A stretch of 64,000 nt of DNA from Rubripirellula tenax (lineage in GTDB: Bacteria; Planctomycetota; Planctomycetia; Pirellulales; Pirellulaceae), in assembly GCF_007860125.1 (NCBI RefSeq), contig NZ_SJPW01000003.1:644764-708763 (forward strand), read 5' to 3'. The notes under the pieces were generated by a model, which was given only the letters and a program-made list of their open reading frames with translations, was not told the origin of the DNA and ran no database searches. This document shows positions 25,498 to 34,335 of the stretch, one piece after another; the stretch's first letter is position 1; each line of letters opens with the position of its first letter. Position numbers and translations under genes: made by a program.

Positions 25498-27242
25498 GAC
25501 GACTGGGCGATATTCTGATCGAGCAAGGAACGCTTTCCGCAGACCAAATGGAATCCGCGTTCGCTTCCAAACCGCGCGGCGAAATGATTGGCGATTGGTT
25601 GGTAAGCCAGCAACTGCTCTCAACGGCACAACTTGGCCATGCGCTGGCAGAGCAGTTCGAAGTTCCCTACATCGACATCGATCCGGCGCACGTCAATCCA
25701 CAGATTGCCCGATTGATCCCCGAAGACTTTGCTCGTTCGCAACAGGCCGGTGCGATCGACATCTCGGGAAAGACCATGACGCTGGCGATGGTTGCACCCG
25801 ACGATATCGAAACGATCGCCGAAGTCGAATTGATGACCGGCTATCAAATCCATCCAACCGTTGCGATGGCCGACGACATCGTGGCACTGATCAGCCGAGT
25901 CTATGACGACCGCAGTGTTGCAAGGCAAACGATCGTTGACCTAAAGCTGACAGAGTTGCTTGAATCGTCGCTTGAAGATGGCGACAGCAATTCGATGATT
26001 TCGGTGGAACAAGAAGATGCACCCGTGGTGCGTTTGGTCCAAGCAATTCTGTCGGGTGCGGTCACCGCCGGTGCCAGCGACGTTCACTTGGAACCATATA
26101 AACCTGAGATGCGCGTTCGATACCGCGTCGATGGCGAACTTCAGCAAGTGATGACGATCCCCAACCACATTGAAGACTCCGTTATCAGTCGTATCAAAGT
26201 CATGGCCGACATGGACACGACGGAGAATCGGCGTCCCCAAGACGGTCACTTGAACGTCTACGAAAACGGCAAACGCGTGGGCTTTCGCGTCAGCGGCATC
26301 CCCACGGTCGATGGTCAAAAGTTGGTGCTTCGACTGCTGGATGAAGGCGGGAAGACGTTCCAGCTTGAAAGCATCGGAATGATGCCGCGCGACCACGAAA
26401 TGCTGCGCCAGATTCTGGACAAGCCGCACGGCATGTTCGTCGTGACCGGTCCGACGGGCAGCGGTAAGAGCACCACGTTGTATGCGGCGCTACAGTATTT
26501 GAATCGGGTCGACCGCAACATCGTGACGGTGGAAGACCCCGTCGAGTTTCGCTTGGCTGGAATCAATCAGGTTCAAAGCGATAACGAATTCGGAATGGGC
26601 TTTGCCAACGCGTTGAAATTCATCATGCGTCAGGATCCCGACGTGATCATGGTCGGGGAAATTCGGGACTCCGAAACCGCGACGACCGCGATCCAGGCCG
26701 CGTTGACCGGGCACTTGATGATCAGCACGCTGCACACCAACGATGCCGTTGGCGCTGTTCAACGTCTCAGCGATCTTGGTGTCGACAATTTCAAAATTGC
26801 CGGTTCACTCTTGGGTAGCGTCGCCCAGCGATTGCTTCGCTGCGTTTGTGACAACTGCAAACTTGCCGTTCCAGCCAACGTGAAACTGCTGGACGCGATC
26901 GATCCCGATCGAAAGGTGCCTCGTGACGCCAAATTTTATCGTGGCGAAGGATGCAAGAAGTGCTTGGGCACGGGGTTCTCGGGGCGGATTCCGATTTTCG
27001 AAATCATGCCGATGACGCCCGAAATCACGATGGCTATCGAAGCAGGTGTTCCCCACTCAAAACTCCAACAATTGGCAATCGACGCAGGAATGGTCGAACT
27101 GCCTCATGCAGGATTGGAACAAGCACTCGCCGGTCGAACATCGATCGAAGAGGTTTACTTTAAGACCAGCGGTGATCGCCGCAAGACGGAATCGACAACA
27201 GTTGCCAACGGACGGCGTGACACGGAAACCACGACGACTTGA
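25494..27242 (+). CDS. Type IV pilus / type II secretion assembly ATPase (PilB/GspE)
   Basis: A 582-residue cytosolic motor ATPase. The N-terminal MshEN-like domain (RRLGDILIEQGTLSADQM, then FEVPYIDIDPAHVNPQIARLIP) can bind cyclic-di-GMP in some homologues. The core has Walker A GPTGSGKST (residues 319-327), the Asp box VTVEDPVEFRL, Walker B IMVGEIRDSETATTAIQAAL and the His box GHLMISTLHTNDA. Near the C-terminus, CVCDNC and CKKCLGTGF form the zinc-binding tetracysteine site of GspE. The nearby membrane GGDEF gene fits possible c-di-GMP control (inference). Confidence 0.94.
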   Translation: MRRLGDILIEQGTLSADQMESAFASKPRGEMIGDWLVSQQLLSTAQLGHALAEQFEVPYIDIDPAHVNPQIARLIPEDFARSQQAGAIDISGKTMTLAMVAPDDIETIAEVELMTGYQIHPTVAMADDIVALISRVYDDRSVARQTIVDLKLTELLESSLEDGDSNSMISVEQEDAPVVRLVQAILSGAVTAGASDVHLEPYKPEMRVRYRVDGELQQVMTIPNHIEDSVISRIKVMADMDTTENRRPQDGHLNVYENGKRVGFRVSGIPTVDGQKLVLRLLDEGGKTFQLESIGMMPRDHEMLRQILDKPHGMFVVTGPTGSGKSTTLYAALQYLNRVDRNIVTVEDPVEFRLAGINQVQSDNEFGMGFANALKFIMRQDPDVIMVGEIRDSETATTAIQAALTGHLMISTLHTNDAVGAVQRLSDLGVDNFKIAGSLLGSVAQRLLRCVCDNCKLAVPANVKLLDAIDPDRKVPRDAKFYRGEGCKKCLGTGFSGRIPIFEIMPMTPEITMAIEAGVPHSKLQQLAIDAGMVELPHAGLEQALAGRTSIEEVYFKTSGDRRKTESTTVANGRRDTETTTT

Positions 27243-27292
27243 TCGTCGGTACGCCACCGCAGATTCGCAACTTTTTTCGCAAGACGTTCACC

Positions 27293-28456
27293 ATGTACGC
27301 AAACACCAATTCGTATCCTTCGCAAACTGGAAAATCGGCCAATGCCGGCGGTTTGATGGCATGGATACGAAAGTTGAATTCGATCGAAATCGGACCCAAG
27401 CGAAAGGGTGATTCAACGAAGATCCCGCCGGCGGCGCTAGCGGGTCTGCTTCGGATGATCCTGATGCTGTTGGAGAACGGATTGTCGTTGCCAAAGGCGC
27501 TGTCGTCGCTGGCGGCCGATCGCAGCAGTCGCAAGTACCGTCACGTCTTGCTGCGATTGAGGTCGACGATTGAAGCAGGTGACCTACTAAGCACGGGCAT
27601 GGAACGGTATCCGCGCACGTTCGAGAAGATGCAGATTCAACAAATACGCATCGGCGAACGAAGTGGATCGTTGGAAATGGCGCTCGCTCGCGTGTGCGAA
27701 CAGATGGAACGCCGCGTTGCGTTGAAGAAGCGGATCATCAAGAAAATCAGCTATCCAATTTTGATCACGATGGCTGGGGCGGGCTTGATGATCTTCATGT
27801 GCGTCGTCGTCGTGCCCGAATTCGAAACCGTATACAGCGGCGCTGGCGTGGACTTGCCAGCGGTCACGCAAGTTGTGACGGGCATGAGCCGTGTGGTTCT
27901 GAACTACTATTGGACCGTCATTCCCTTCTTTGGGACGATCGCGGTGGTTTGGTGCTTCATGCGGTCGAAGCCAAAATTATCAAGACTGATGGACAATGCA
28001 CTTTTATGCATTCCGTTGGTCGGGCCTTGGCTTCGCGACATCGCGGTGTTGCAGTTTGCCGAAAGCGTTTCGTCGATGGTCGAATGTGGTTACACACCCG
28101 TCGACGCCGTCCAAGTCGCCGTCGATTGCATCGGCAACCGCGAAGTCAGAGCGGCTGGCGAGAGCATTCGTCGCAGCGTTCAACGGGGCGAGAAACTCAG
28201 TGCCGAACTTGCCAAACACGAACGGTTCTTTCCAGCTACCCTTTGCCAGTTGATCGGCGTTGGGGAGCAGTCGGGCAACTTTCCGAAAGCCATGCGAGGC
28301 ACCTGCAAACACTTGCAGGAACGATTGGAGTCTCGCATCGATGCGACGGTGGGGATGCTTGAACCCATGCTAACGATCGGACTGGCGATCGCGATTGGCG
28401 GCATCGTGCTGTCGATTTATACTCCCATGTTCCACATGTTCGAGGTGCTCGAGTGA
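27293..28456 (+). CDS. Type IV pilus / type II secretion inner-membrane platform protein (PilC/GspF)
   Basis: A 387-residue platform protein with two repeated GspF domains. Domain one (LAGLLRMILMLLENGLSLPKAL, IRIGERSGSLEMALARV) precedes a membrane helix (PILITMAGAGLMIFMCVVVV). Domain two (LQFAESVSSMVECGYTPVDAV, LIGVGEQSGNFPKAM) precedes the final helix (MLTIGLAIAIGGIVLSIYTPM). ATG 27293 is preferred; a TTG at 27239 overlapping the PilB stop would add 18 unconserved residues. It is coupled to the downstream pilin by a TGATG overlap. Confidence 0.92.
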   Translation: MYANTNSYPSQTGKSANAGGLMAWIRKLNSIEIGPKRKGDSTKIPPAALAGLLRMILMLLENGLSLPKALSSLAADRSSRKYRHVLLRLRSTIEAGDLLSTGMERYPRTFEKMQIQQIRIGERSGSLEMALARVCEQMERRVALKKRIIKKISYPILITMAGAGLMIFMCVVVVPEFETVYSGAGVDLPAVTQVVTGMSRVVLNYYWTVIPFFGTIAVVWCFMRSKPKLSRLMDNALLCIPLVGPWLRDIAVLQFAESVSSMVECGYTPVDAVQVAVDCIGNREVRAAGESIRRSVQRGEKLSAELAKHERFFPATLCQLIGVGEQSGNFPKAMRGTCKHLQERLESRIDATVGMLEPMLTIGLAIAIGGIVLSIYTPMFHMFEVLE

Positions 28457-28785
28457 TGCCAGTTTCAAGAAGCCCACGTCGTGCGTTTTCGTTGGTCGAA
28501 TTACTTGCCGCGGTCATGATCGCGGCAATCGTTGCCACGATCGCTATCTCGCAGTACCGAACACCGGGCGACACGGCGCACTCGCGCAGTTGCGAACTGT
28601 GTCGCGAAACGGTTCAAACCGAAGTTCGACGTTTCACCGATACCACGAGTTCATCGCCCAGCAGCGACCTTCGTCAATTGACGAGCACCGAGTATTGGGG
28701 TGGTCCGTTGCCGACATGCCCGGTCACTGGCAATGCATTCCAGTTGGACCGATCCGGCACGGTGGTCTGTTCAACGCATAAGTAG
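28456..28785 (+). CDS. Type IV pilin-like protein with unusual Ala at the cleavage site
   Basis: A 109-residue pseudopilin. The N-terminal motif is RRAFSLVELLAAVMIAAI: a prepilin helix with Phe+1 and Glu+5, but Ala instead of the usual Gly at -1. Four cysteines follow (SCELC, then PTCPVTGNAF and VVCSTHK), a C-terminal layout seen in small disulfide- or zinc-stabilised pilins with the CPxxG motif. The start is either GTG 28453 or ATG 28456, overlapping the PilC stop. It is the likely substrate or minor component of the adjacent PilB/PilC machine. A prepilin peptidase is not in the window. Confidence 0.85.
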   Translation: MPVSRSPRRAFSLVELLAAVMIAAIVATIAISQYRTPGDTAHSRSCELCRETVQTEVRRFTDTTSSSPSSDLRQLTSTEYWGGPLPTCPVTGNAFQLDRSGTVVCSTHK

Positions 28786-28805
28786 GCCCCAAAAATGGGT
28801 GCCCG

Positions 28806-29843
28806 TTAACGCGATGCGCGGGGCGTTAGCGTCCAGCATCCGGCCCCCTTCTCGATCCCCAACGTGACGGCGTCTTTCGCCAACACGTCGATTCGCTCTT
28901 CACGGATCGTCGCACGGGTAAGCACGCTGGTGAATCCGTCGTGTTTGCTGGCCAGAATCACGTCTTGAACTGCCGTGTCGTCGGGCGGTTTGCCAGCGTC
29001 GACAATGTCGCCGACGATCGTTTCACGGCATCTGGCGACCGCGCCAATACGGTTGGTGTCACACTCGACGACCGGACCGGCATCGAAGATGTCAATCAAG
29101 TCGGTTTTGCGAAAGCCTTCGGATTTCAATAGACCCAATGCCGGTTGCGTTTCGTCGTGGACTTCGCCCAAACCCTGCCGGATCTCGGCGGGCAACAAAT
29201 CTAAATAAATCGGGTGCTGGGGCATCATCGATTCGATGAAGTCTTTGGAAACCGTCGACATCGCATCCGCCTTTGCAAATTCGACGGGAATGAATCGGCC
29301 CGTCACTGCGTCCCAAAACGGAACGCTTCCGTCGGGCATCGCGCGGCCGCGCATTTCGGCGATCACGGTTTCGGAAAAGCGATGGGGCCGCATCGCGATC
29401 AGCATGAACCGGGCAAGCGACAACCAACGCCCGCGTCCGCCACCACGGTACTTGCCTCGCAAGAACAAGCTGCCGATTTCCGTGGGACCGTCATGCGTCC
29501 GATAGATTTCTAATCGCTTACGATGTTGGCTGATGTCCAGTTGATCGCAGTGATGATCGGAGGCCCGGATCTGGTAGGCATAAAACGGTTGATGGCCGCC
29601 GGTCTTTGCATAAATGGTTGATGTGCCGACGATCTCGCCGGCGGTGTCGTCGATCATCACCAACACGTACGGTTCGTCGCGAAGGGAGATACCGGTTCGG
29701 CTCAACGCGAACACGGACTGTTCGATTCGGTCGAGCAGTTGTTCGCGGTTGAGTTGCAGTGATGTCAGTCCGCGTGTCGCTGATCGGACCAACTTCAACA
29801 GATCGTCTAAGTCGTCGATGCGCACGGCACGTACGGAAATCAT
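28806..29843 (-). CDS. astA: Arginine N-succinyltransferase
   Basis: Acetyltransferase-fold enzyme that succinylates arginine in the AST catabolic pathway. ATG 29843 gives 345 residues, close to the E. coli AstA length; the upstream in-frame extension overlaps the preceding gene and is not conserved. Motifs include ISVRAVRIDDLDDLLKLV at the start, EIGSLFLRGKYRGGGRGRWL, ARFMLIAMRPHRF, VIAEMRGR and FWDAVTGRFIPVEFAKAD. It starts five bases after the stop of the class III aminotransferase gene, forming an operon. astB and astE are absent here. Confidence 0.9.
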   Translation of the reverse strand: MISVRAVRIDDLDDLLKLVRSATRGLTSLQLNREQLLDRIEQSVFALSRTGISLRDEPYVLVMIDDTAGEIVGTSTIYAKTGGHQPFYAYQIRASDHHCDQLDISQHRKRLEIYRTHDGPTEIGSLFLRGKYRGGGRGRWLSLARFMLIAMRPHRFSETVIAEMRGRAMPDGSVPFWDAVTGRFIPVEFAKADAMSTVSKDFIESMMPQHPIYLDLLPAEIRQGLGEVHDETQPALGLLKSEGFRKTDLIDIFDAGPVVECDTNRIGAVARCRETIVGDIVDAGKPPDDTAVQDVILASKHDGFTSVLTRATIREERIDVLAKDAVTLGIEKGAGCWTLTPRASR

Positions 29844-29848
29844 CGTGG

Positions 29849-31264
29849 TCACGACCCCAGTTTCTTGGCGAATACTTGCAGCGACTTGTCCAGTAAATCG
29901 ATGGCGGCGTCGATGTGCTGGTGAGTCGTCGTGACGGGTGGGGGCAGGAACCGAACTCGGGTCGGATCGGCGCCACACACAAAGCCCATCAATCCAGTAT
30001 CGAACATCGTATCCATCATCAACTTGGCTTGATCATAGCTTCCATCGCCGGGCGTGAACGCGATCATCATCCCTTCGCCGTAGGGGCCTCGAATCAATTC
30101 GGGATACTTCTTGTGAAGTCGCTCGAGATGACCCGCCATGTATTCGTGGCGGGTCATGTTCTTGCCATCTTTGCCAAAACAGTTTTCCGACAACAACAGA
30201 TCCAACATCCTCATTCCCGTCGCAATCGACGACGAGGATCCCGTGAACGTCTGGCTGAGGATGGGGCCTTTGGGGACGAAGTCCTTGCCATAAATTGTCG
30301 CGCACACTTGCGTGATCTTTCCGATCGTGACGATGTCACAGAACTCGTCCAGCCCATAGTGTTGAAATGCAAACGGCATCGACGTTCGCGAGAAGGATTG
30401 GATTTCATCAAAGATGATCGGGATACCGGCATCGCGAAGTGGTTTACATAGGGCGGCAAAGAACTCGTGGCTGCCGGGATAGTAGCCGCCTTCGCCGGCG
30501 ATCGGTTCGGCCCAAAATGCGGCGTAACGACCCGGATGTCGCTTGAGCAATCGATGCAGTTCGTCGACGGCCCATCGCTGGCTTCGTTTCGGTTCGCCTT
30601 GGTCACGAAACGGCAAGTAATCGACCTGCACGGCCAACGGCAATCCCATTCGGTACTTCGCCTTGTCGGTCAACGCGGCCATCGCCAGCGAACGGCCCGC
30701 GAACGCATTGTCAAACGCGATCACGCGATCGGCCGGCGACTTGTGGTGCATCGCAATCTTCAACGCGTTTTCGTTCGCCATCGCGCCGCTGGTCGACAAG
30801 AGGCAATGATCCATTCGAGCGCCGTTCTGCTTGGCCAAATCGATCAGTCGTTCGCTCATGCGGATGCTGGGCGGGTGTTGTTGCAGGTTCCCTTGCATCA
30901 CGGTGTCTTCGAGAGCACCATCGATCGAACCGTCGATCATCGCCGGATGGCTGTGCCCGCAACCGTGTACGCCGATACCGCCGATGAAGTCCAACTTGAC
31001 GCTGCCGTCGGCCAATTCGACAAACGGTCCGTTGCCCAATCCGGACGACAAGTAGGGCCAAAACGGAGGCCCGCCACGCGTCGCACCGAGTTTTTCGAGC
31101 AGCGTTTGGAAAGCGGCTTGTCGCGCCGGATCGGATGGCTTCGGCCCGGTCAATTGGCTGCCGTGGTCGGCAACGGCTTCCTGAATCAGGCGACGGGCCT
31201 CAGCGATTCGCGGATCGGCTCGCAGTGCTTCTGCTTTGAGTGGTTGATTGACCGATGATTCCAC
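29849..31264 (-). CDS. Class III aminotransferase (AstC/ornithine- or lysine-type)
   Basis: A 471-residue PLP enzyme of the acetylornithine/lysine aminotransferase group. Recognisable parts are the GGIGVHGCGHSHP substrate loop, LLSTSGAMANENALKIA (phosphate binding), AAFWAEPIAGEGGYYPG, IIFDEIQSFSRTSM with the PLP-N1 Asp, and TIGKITQVCATIYGKDF, where a Lys should form the Schiff base. It is divergent from canonical AstC. The partner astA suggests N-succinylornithine or a related omega-amino substrate, but lysine 6-aminotransferase activity is also possible. Confidence 0.82.
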   Translation of the reverse strand: MESSVNQPLKAEALRADPRIAEARRLIQEAVADHGSQLTGPKPSDPARQAAFQTLLEKLGATRGGPPFWPYLSSGLGNGPFVELADGSVKLDFIGGIGVHGCGHSHPAMIDGSIDGALEDTVMQGNLQQHPPSIRMSERLIDLAKQNGARMDHCLLSTSGAMANENALKIAMHHKSPADRVIAFDNAFAGRSLAMAALTDKAKYRMGLPLAVQVDYLPFRDQGEPKRSQRWAVDELHRLLKRHPGRYAAFWAEPIAGEGGYYPGSHEFFAALCKPLRDAGIPIIFDEIQSFSRTSMPFAFQHYGLDEFCDIVTIGKITQVCATIYGKDFVPKGPILSQTFTGSSSSIATGMRMLDLLLSENCFGKDGKNMTRHEYMAGHLERLHKKYPELIRGPYGEGMMIAFTPGDGSYDQAKLMMDTMFDTGLMGFVCGADPTRVRFLPPPVTTTHQHIDAAIDLLDKSLQVFAKKLGS

Positions 31265-31361
31265 GACGACAAACTCCGGGCCGACTGCAAAAGAGAAAAA
31301 AAACGATGGTGACTCGATTCCAAAGAGTCACCGATATAGTAACGCTTGGACGCGGAAAGGT

Positions 31362-32639
31362 TCAGCCGCCAACGGGATCGCCCGTGGAATCATCTTCGGC
31401 AAAGCCGGCAAGGAACGCGGCAACCGTGGCGGCGGCCGGCACGATCGCGTCGAGGTCACAGAACTCGTCGGGGCTGTGCAGACCGCCACCTGCAACGCCC
31501 ATCGTATCGACGTTGGGAAGTCCCCAGTCGGCCAATTTCGATCCGTCGCACGCGCCGCCCGTGTCGGCCCATCGCACGGTTCGCCCCGAAAACGCGGCCG
31601 CCCGTTCGACCGCCCGCTGGACCCGTTGTATGGCACCGTCGACCCGCTTGGGTGGCGAATGAAACTCGCCTTGCAAGGTGACTTGGTATTCATCGCGACA
31701 GAATCGCCGGGCGATGTCCGCCAAAGCATGCTCGGCCCGATGCCGCGCCGCTTGGTCGTTGACGCGAATGTTCAGTTGAACCGCCGCATGATCGGGTACT
31801 TGATTGAGCGGTCCGCCGCCGACGATTCGCCCGACGTTGACGGTGACGCCAGCGGTGGGATCGTGCATCTGGGTCAGGTCGGGGATCAGGCTTGCCAAAT
31901 GCACGATCGCATTGCGTCCCTGTTCGGGATTGCGACCGGCGTGGGCCGATCGTCCTCGAACGACGAACACAAAGTTGCCCGATCCTTTTCGGTTGGCGAC
32001 TAGAGATCCATCGGGCAACGTCGGCTCGAACACGAGCGCCTGCTCGTAGGAACCTGCCATCGCACGAAGGGTTTCGCCGGACGCCGTCGTGCCGATTTCC
32101 TCATCAGGATTCAGCACGATCGATATCCCGATGTCGTTCACCAATCCCGACGACAAAATTGCCTCGGTTGCCAACTTGATGACGGCGATGCCTCCCTTCG
32201 CGTCGGCGGTTCCGGGACCGATCAGCGCGTCGATTGGCGAGTCGACCTCGCCGCCAGACGGGTTCATCCGCATCGACGATCGAACGCATCGATTCGGTCC
32301 AGCCGATGCCGGGTAGACGGTGTCGTAGTGAATCATCAACAGGACGCGTCGTCGGGCGTTCGGGTTGTGATGCCACTGCAAAAGCGGCCCCGTCGGTTGG
32401 CGACGCCAAGCTTCGGTGTCATCCAAGAGCTTCAATTCGGGCAAGTCGGTGCGTTCGAGCCGGATACCTGCGGCACCGAAGTCGTCGACCAACATCGTCG
32501 CCATCTCGCGCAGGGCCACTACATCGAGCGACCAAGAATTCTGGTCGCACCACCGGATCAATTCGTTGACGGCAGCCACTTTTTGGTTGCGGATCCGTGC
32601 GAAAACAGGTTCTAAACTCGCTGCCAGACCGTCGCTCAT
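31362..32639 (-). CDS. M20 family metallohydrolase (carboxypeptidase G2-like)
   Basis: A 425-residue zinc hydrolase. Metal ligands are visible in MIHYDTVYP, GPGTADAKGG, NPDEEIG and GLHSPDEFCD. The dimerisation or lid domain carries the diagnostic RGRSAHAGRNPEQGRNAI. Carboxypeptidase G2 relatives remove glutamate from N-acyl-glutamates. Standing directly upstream of an aminotransferase and astA, it may replace AstE as a desuccinylase acting on N-succinylglutamate or an earlier intermediate (inference). A gap of 97 bases separates it from the aminotransferase gene. Confidence 0.85.
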   Translation of the reverse strand: MSDGLAASLEPVFARIRNQKVAAVNELIRWCDQNSWSLDVVALREMATMLVDDFGAAGIRLERTDLPELKLLDDTEAWRRQPTGPLLQWHHNPNARRRVLLMIHYDTVYPASAGPNRCVRSSMRMNPSGGEVDSPIDALIGPGTADAKGGIAVIKLATEAILSSGLVNDIGISIVLNPDEEIGTTASGETLRAMAGSYEQALVFEPTLPDGSLVANRKGSGNFVFVVRGRSAHAGRNPEQGRNAIVHLASLIPDLTQMHDPTAGVTVNVGRIVGGGPLNQVPDHAAVQLNIRVNDQAARHRAEHALADIARRFCRDEYQVTLQGEFHSPPKRVDGAIQRVQRAVERAAAFSGRTVRWADTGGACDGSKLADWGLPNVDTMGVAGGGLHSPDEFCDLDAIVPAAATVAAFLAGFAEDDSTGDPVGG

Positions 32640-32811
32640 TTAAATCTCGCCATGGTTCTCAGGTCCGCCCGATCGGTTATTCTGATAGACTTCTTGTTTC
32701 TGCTAGACTTCACGGCTTCGGTTCGACTTTTATCACGGGGTTGGACTTCGATCCGCCGGAAGAAGGCCGAAGGTTTGTTCGGCGATAGCGGCGGCGAAAG
32801 CCAAAGAATTT

Positions 32812-34323
32812 ATGGGCGAGATCCTTCTCTACTACAGACGGCCCGACCCGACGACTTGGGTTTACTTGTCGTCGTTCTTGACCATTGGATTGTACTTTGT
32901 TTTCCACCGGTTCTGGAGCATCCGCAATCTCGACATTCTGCTGTTGATCTTGCTGGCACCCGGGTTGTTGATCGTACACGAAGGTTACCGTCGTCAATTG
33001 ATCCAGTCCGAAACGATGGCATCCAGCAATCAGAGTTCTACGACTTCTGCCGAATCAACCGATCCACCTTTCTCTGACATCGACATGATCAAGGCGTACG
33101 CGTCGACCTTGCCGGCGCTGGCGCTGATGCAAGCGGAGCGCAACGGAGCGACCGTTGAAGAAGAGGCGGCGGAAGCGACCAAACTCGGTCCGCGCGACAT
33201 CCAACGCTGGGGATTTATCTACCTGTTCATCGTCGAAGCGTTCTTGCTTGTGCGGTTGATGTTGGATCCGCTGATGGTTCGTCGGCCACTATTGGACCCG
33301 AACCTGACCAGCGGCGGATTGACCTTCATTGGCATTTCGTTGTTCATCTTCATGATGGCGAACGTCGTCACCAGCGATTCGCGGATCCAGATCACGCAAG
33401 GCCCCGCGCTGGGACCTGGATACCCAATGATCAACATGTTGCCGGCGATCCCGACCCGACCGGTCAGCGAGGCGCCGGGGGGCGCATCGGATTATGAGAT
33501 GCTGGCGGCATCCGAATTGACGCCGTCGCAAACTCGTCTGGCGACCATCGCAAAGGCGTTGGCGATCGCGGCTCACTTGGCCATCGTTACGGGCATCGTG
33601 TTGATCGGCAATCGGCATTTCGCCAACATTCGCGCCGGCGTCGGTTGTGCAACGCTGTACTTGATGCTGCCTTACACGGCGCAGATGACGGGTCGTGTCG
33701 ATCATGCGTTGCCCGCGGCACTGTTATTGTGGGCGGTGCTGTCGTACCGCCGTCCTTTGATCGCAGGGATATTCTTGGGGCTGGCCGGCGGACTGGTTTA
33801 CTATCCGCTGTTCCTGTTGCCGCTTTGGTTCAGTTTCTATTGGCAACGGGGTGCGAAGCAATTTGGGATCAGCGTCATCGCCGTGCTCGCCCTGTTGATG
33901 GTGGCGCTTTCGTTCGATGATACCGCTTCCCTGACGGAACATTTGCGGCGAATGTTTGGGTTGCTCAATCCGAATCGCGATTCGATCGGGCTGCAAGGTT
34001 TTTGGAGCCTTGGTTGGGAACCCATCTGGCGACTGCCGGTGATCGTTGCGTTCGTGATCTTGAGCGTCTTTTTCGCGATTTGGCCGGCACAAAAAAATCT
34101 CGGAACATTGATCAGTGGTTCGGCGGCACTGATGGTGGCGGCCCAGTTTTGGCATGGATATGGCGGTGGACTGTACATCGCTTGGTTCTTGCCGTTGTTG
34201 CTTTTGGCGGTGTTTCGTCCAAACCTGCAAGACCGTATCGCAACCAAAGTCGTGATGACCGGCGGGCGACGGCTTGGCGGTAAAACCACTTCGACGGTCG
34301 CGGGCTTTGCAGCCGGAACATAG
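32812..34323 (+). CDS. Polytopic membrane protein of unknown function
   Basis: A 503-residue protein not assigned to a family. It has about ten hydrophobic helices, including TWVYLSSFLTIGLYFVFHRF, LDILLLILLAPGLLIV and IIYLFIVEAFLLV-like segments, then IAAHLAIVTGIVLIG, AALLLWAVLSYRRPLIAG and LYIAWFLPLLLLAVF. A soluble Ala/Glu-rich loop (ERNGATVEEEAAEATKL) separates the first two helices from the rest. The overall look recalls glycosyltransferase-type or O-antigen-type polytopic proteins, but no catalytic motif is visible. It is followed after 12 bases by the MutS-like gene and probably co-transcribed with it. Confidence 0.75.
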   Translation: MGEILLYYRRPDPTTWVYLSSFLTIGLYFVFHRFWSIRNLDILLLILLAPGLLIVHEGYRRQLIQSETMASSNQSSTTSAESTDPPFSDIDMIKAYASTLPALALMQAERNGATVEEEAAEATKLGPRDIQRWGFIYLFIVEAFLLVRLMLDPLMVRRPLLDPNLTSGGLTFIGISLFIFMMANVVTSDSRIQITQGPALGPGYPMINMLPAIPTRPVSEAPGGASDYEMLAASELTPSQTRLATIAKALAIAAHLAIVTGIVLIGNRHFANIRAGVGCATLYLMLPYTAQMTGRVDHALPAALLLWAVLSYRRPLIAGIFLGLAGGLVYYPLFLLPLWFSFYWQRGAKQFGISVIAVLALLMVALSFDDTASLTEHLRRMFGLLNPNRDSIGLQGFWSLGWEPIWRLPVIVAFVILSVFFAIWPAQKNLGTLISGSAALMVAAQFWHGYGGGLYIAWFLPLLLLAVFRPNLQDRIATKVVMTGGRRLGGKTTSTVAGFAAGT

Positions 34324-34335
34324 GAACGGAATCTC

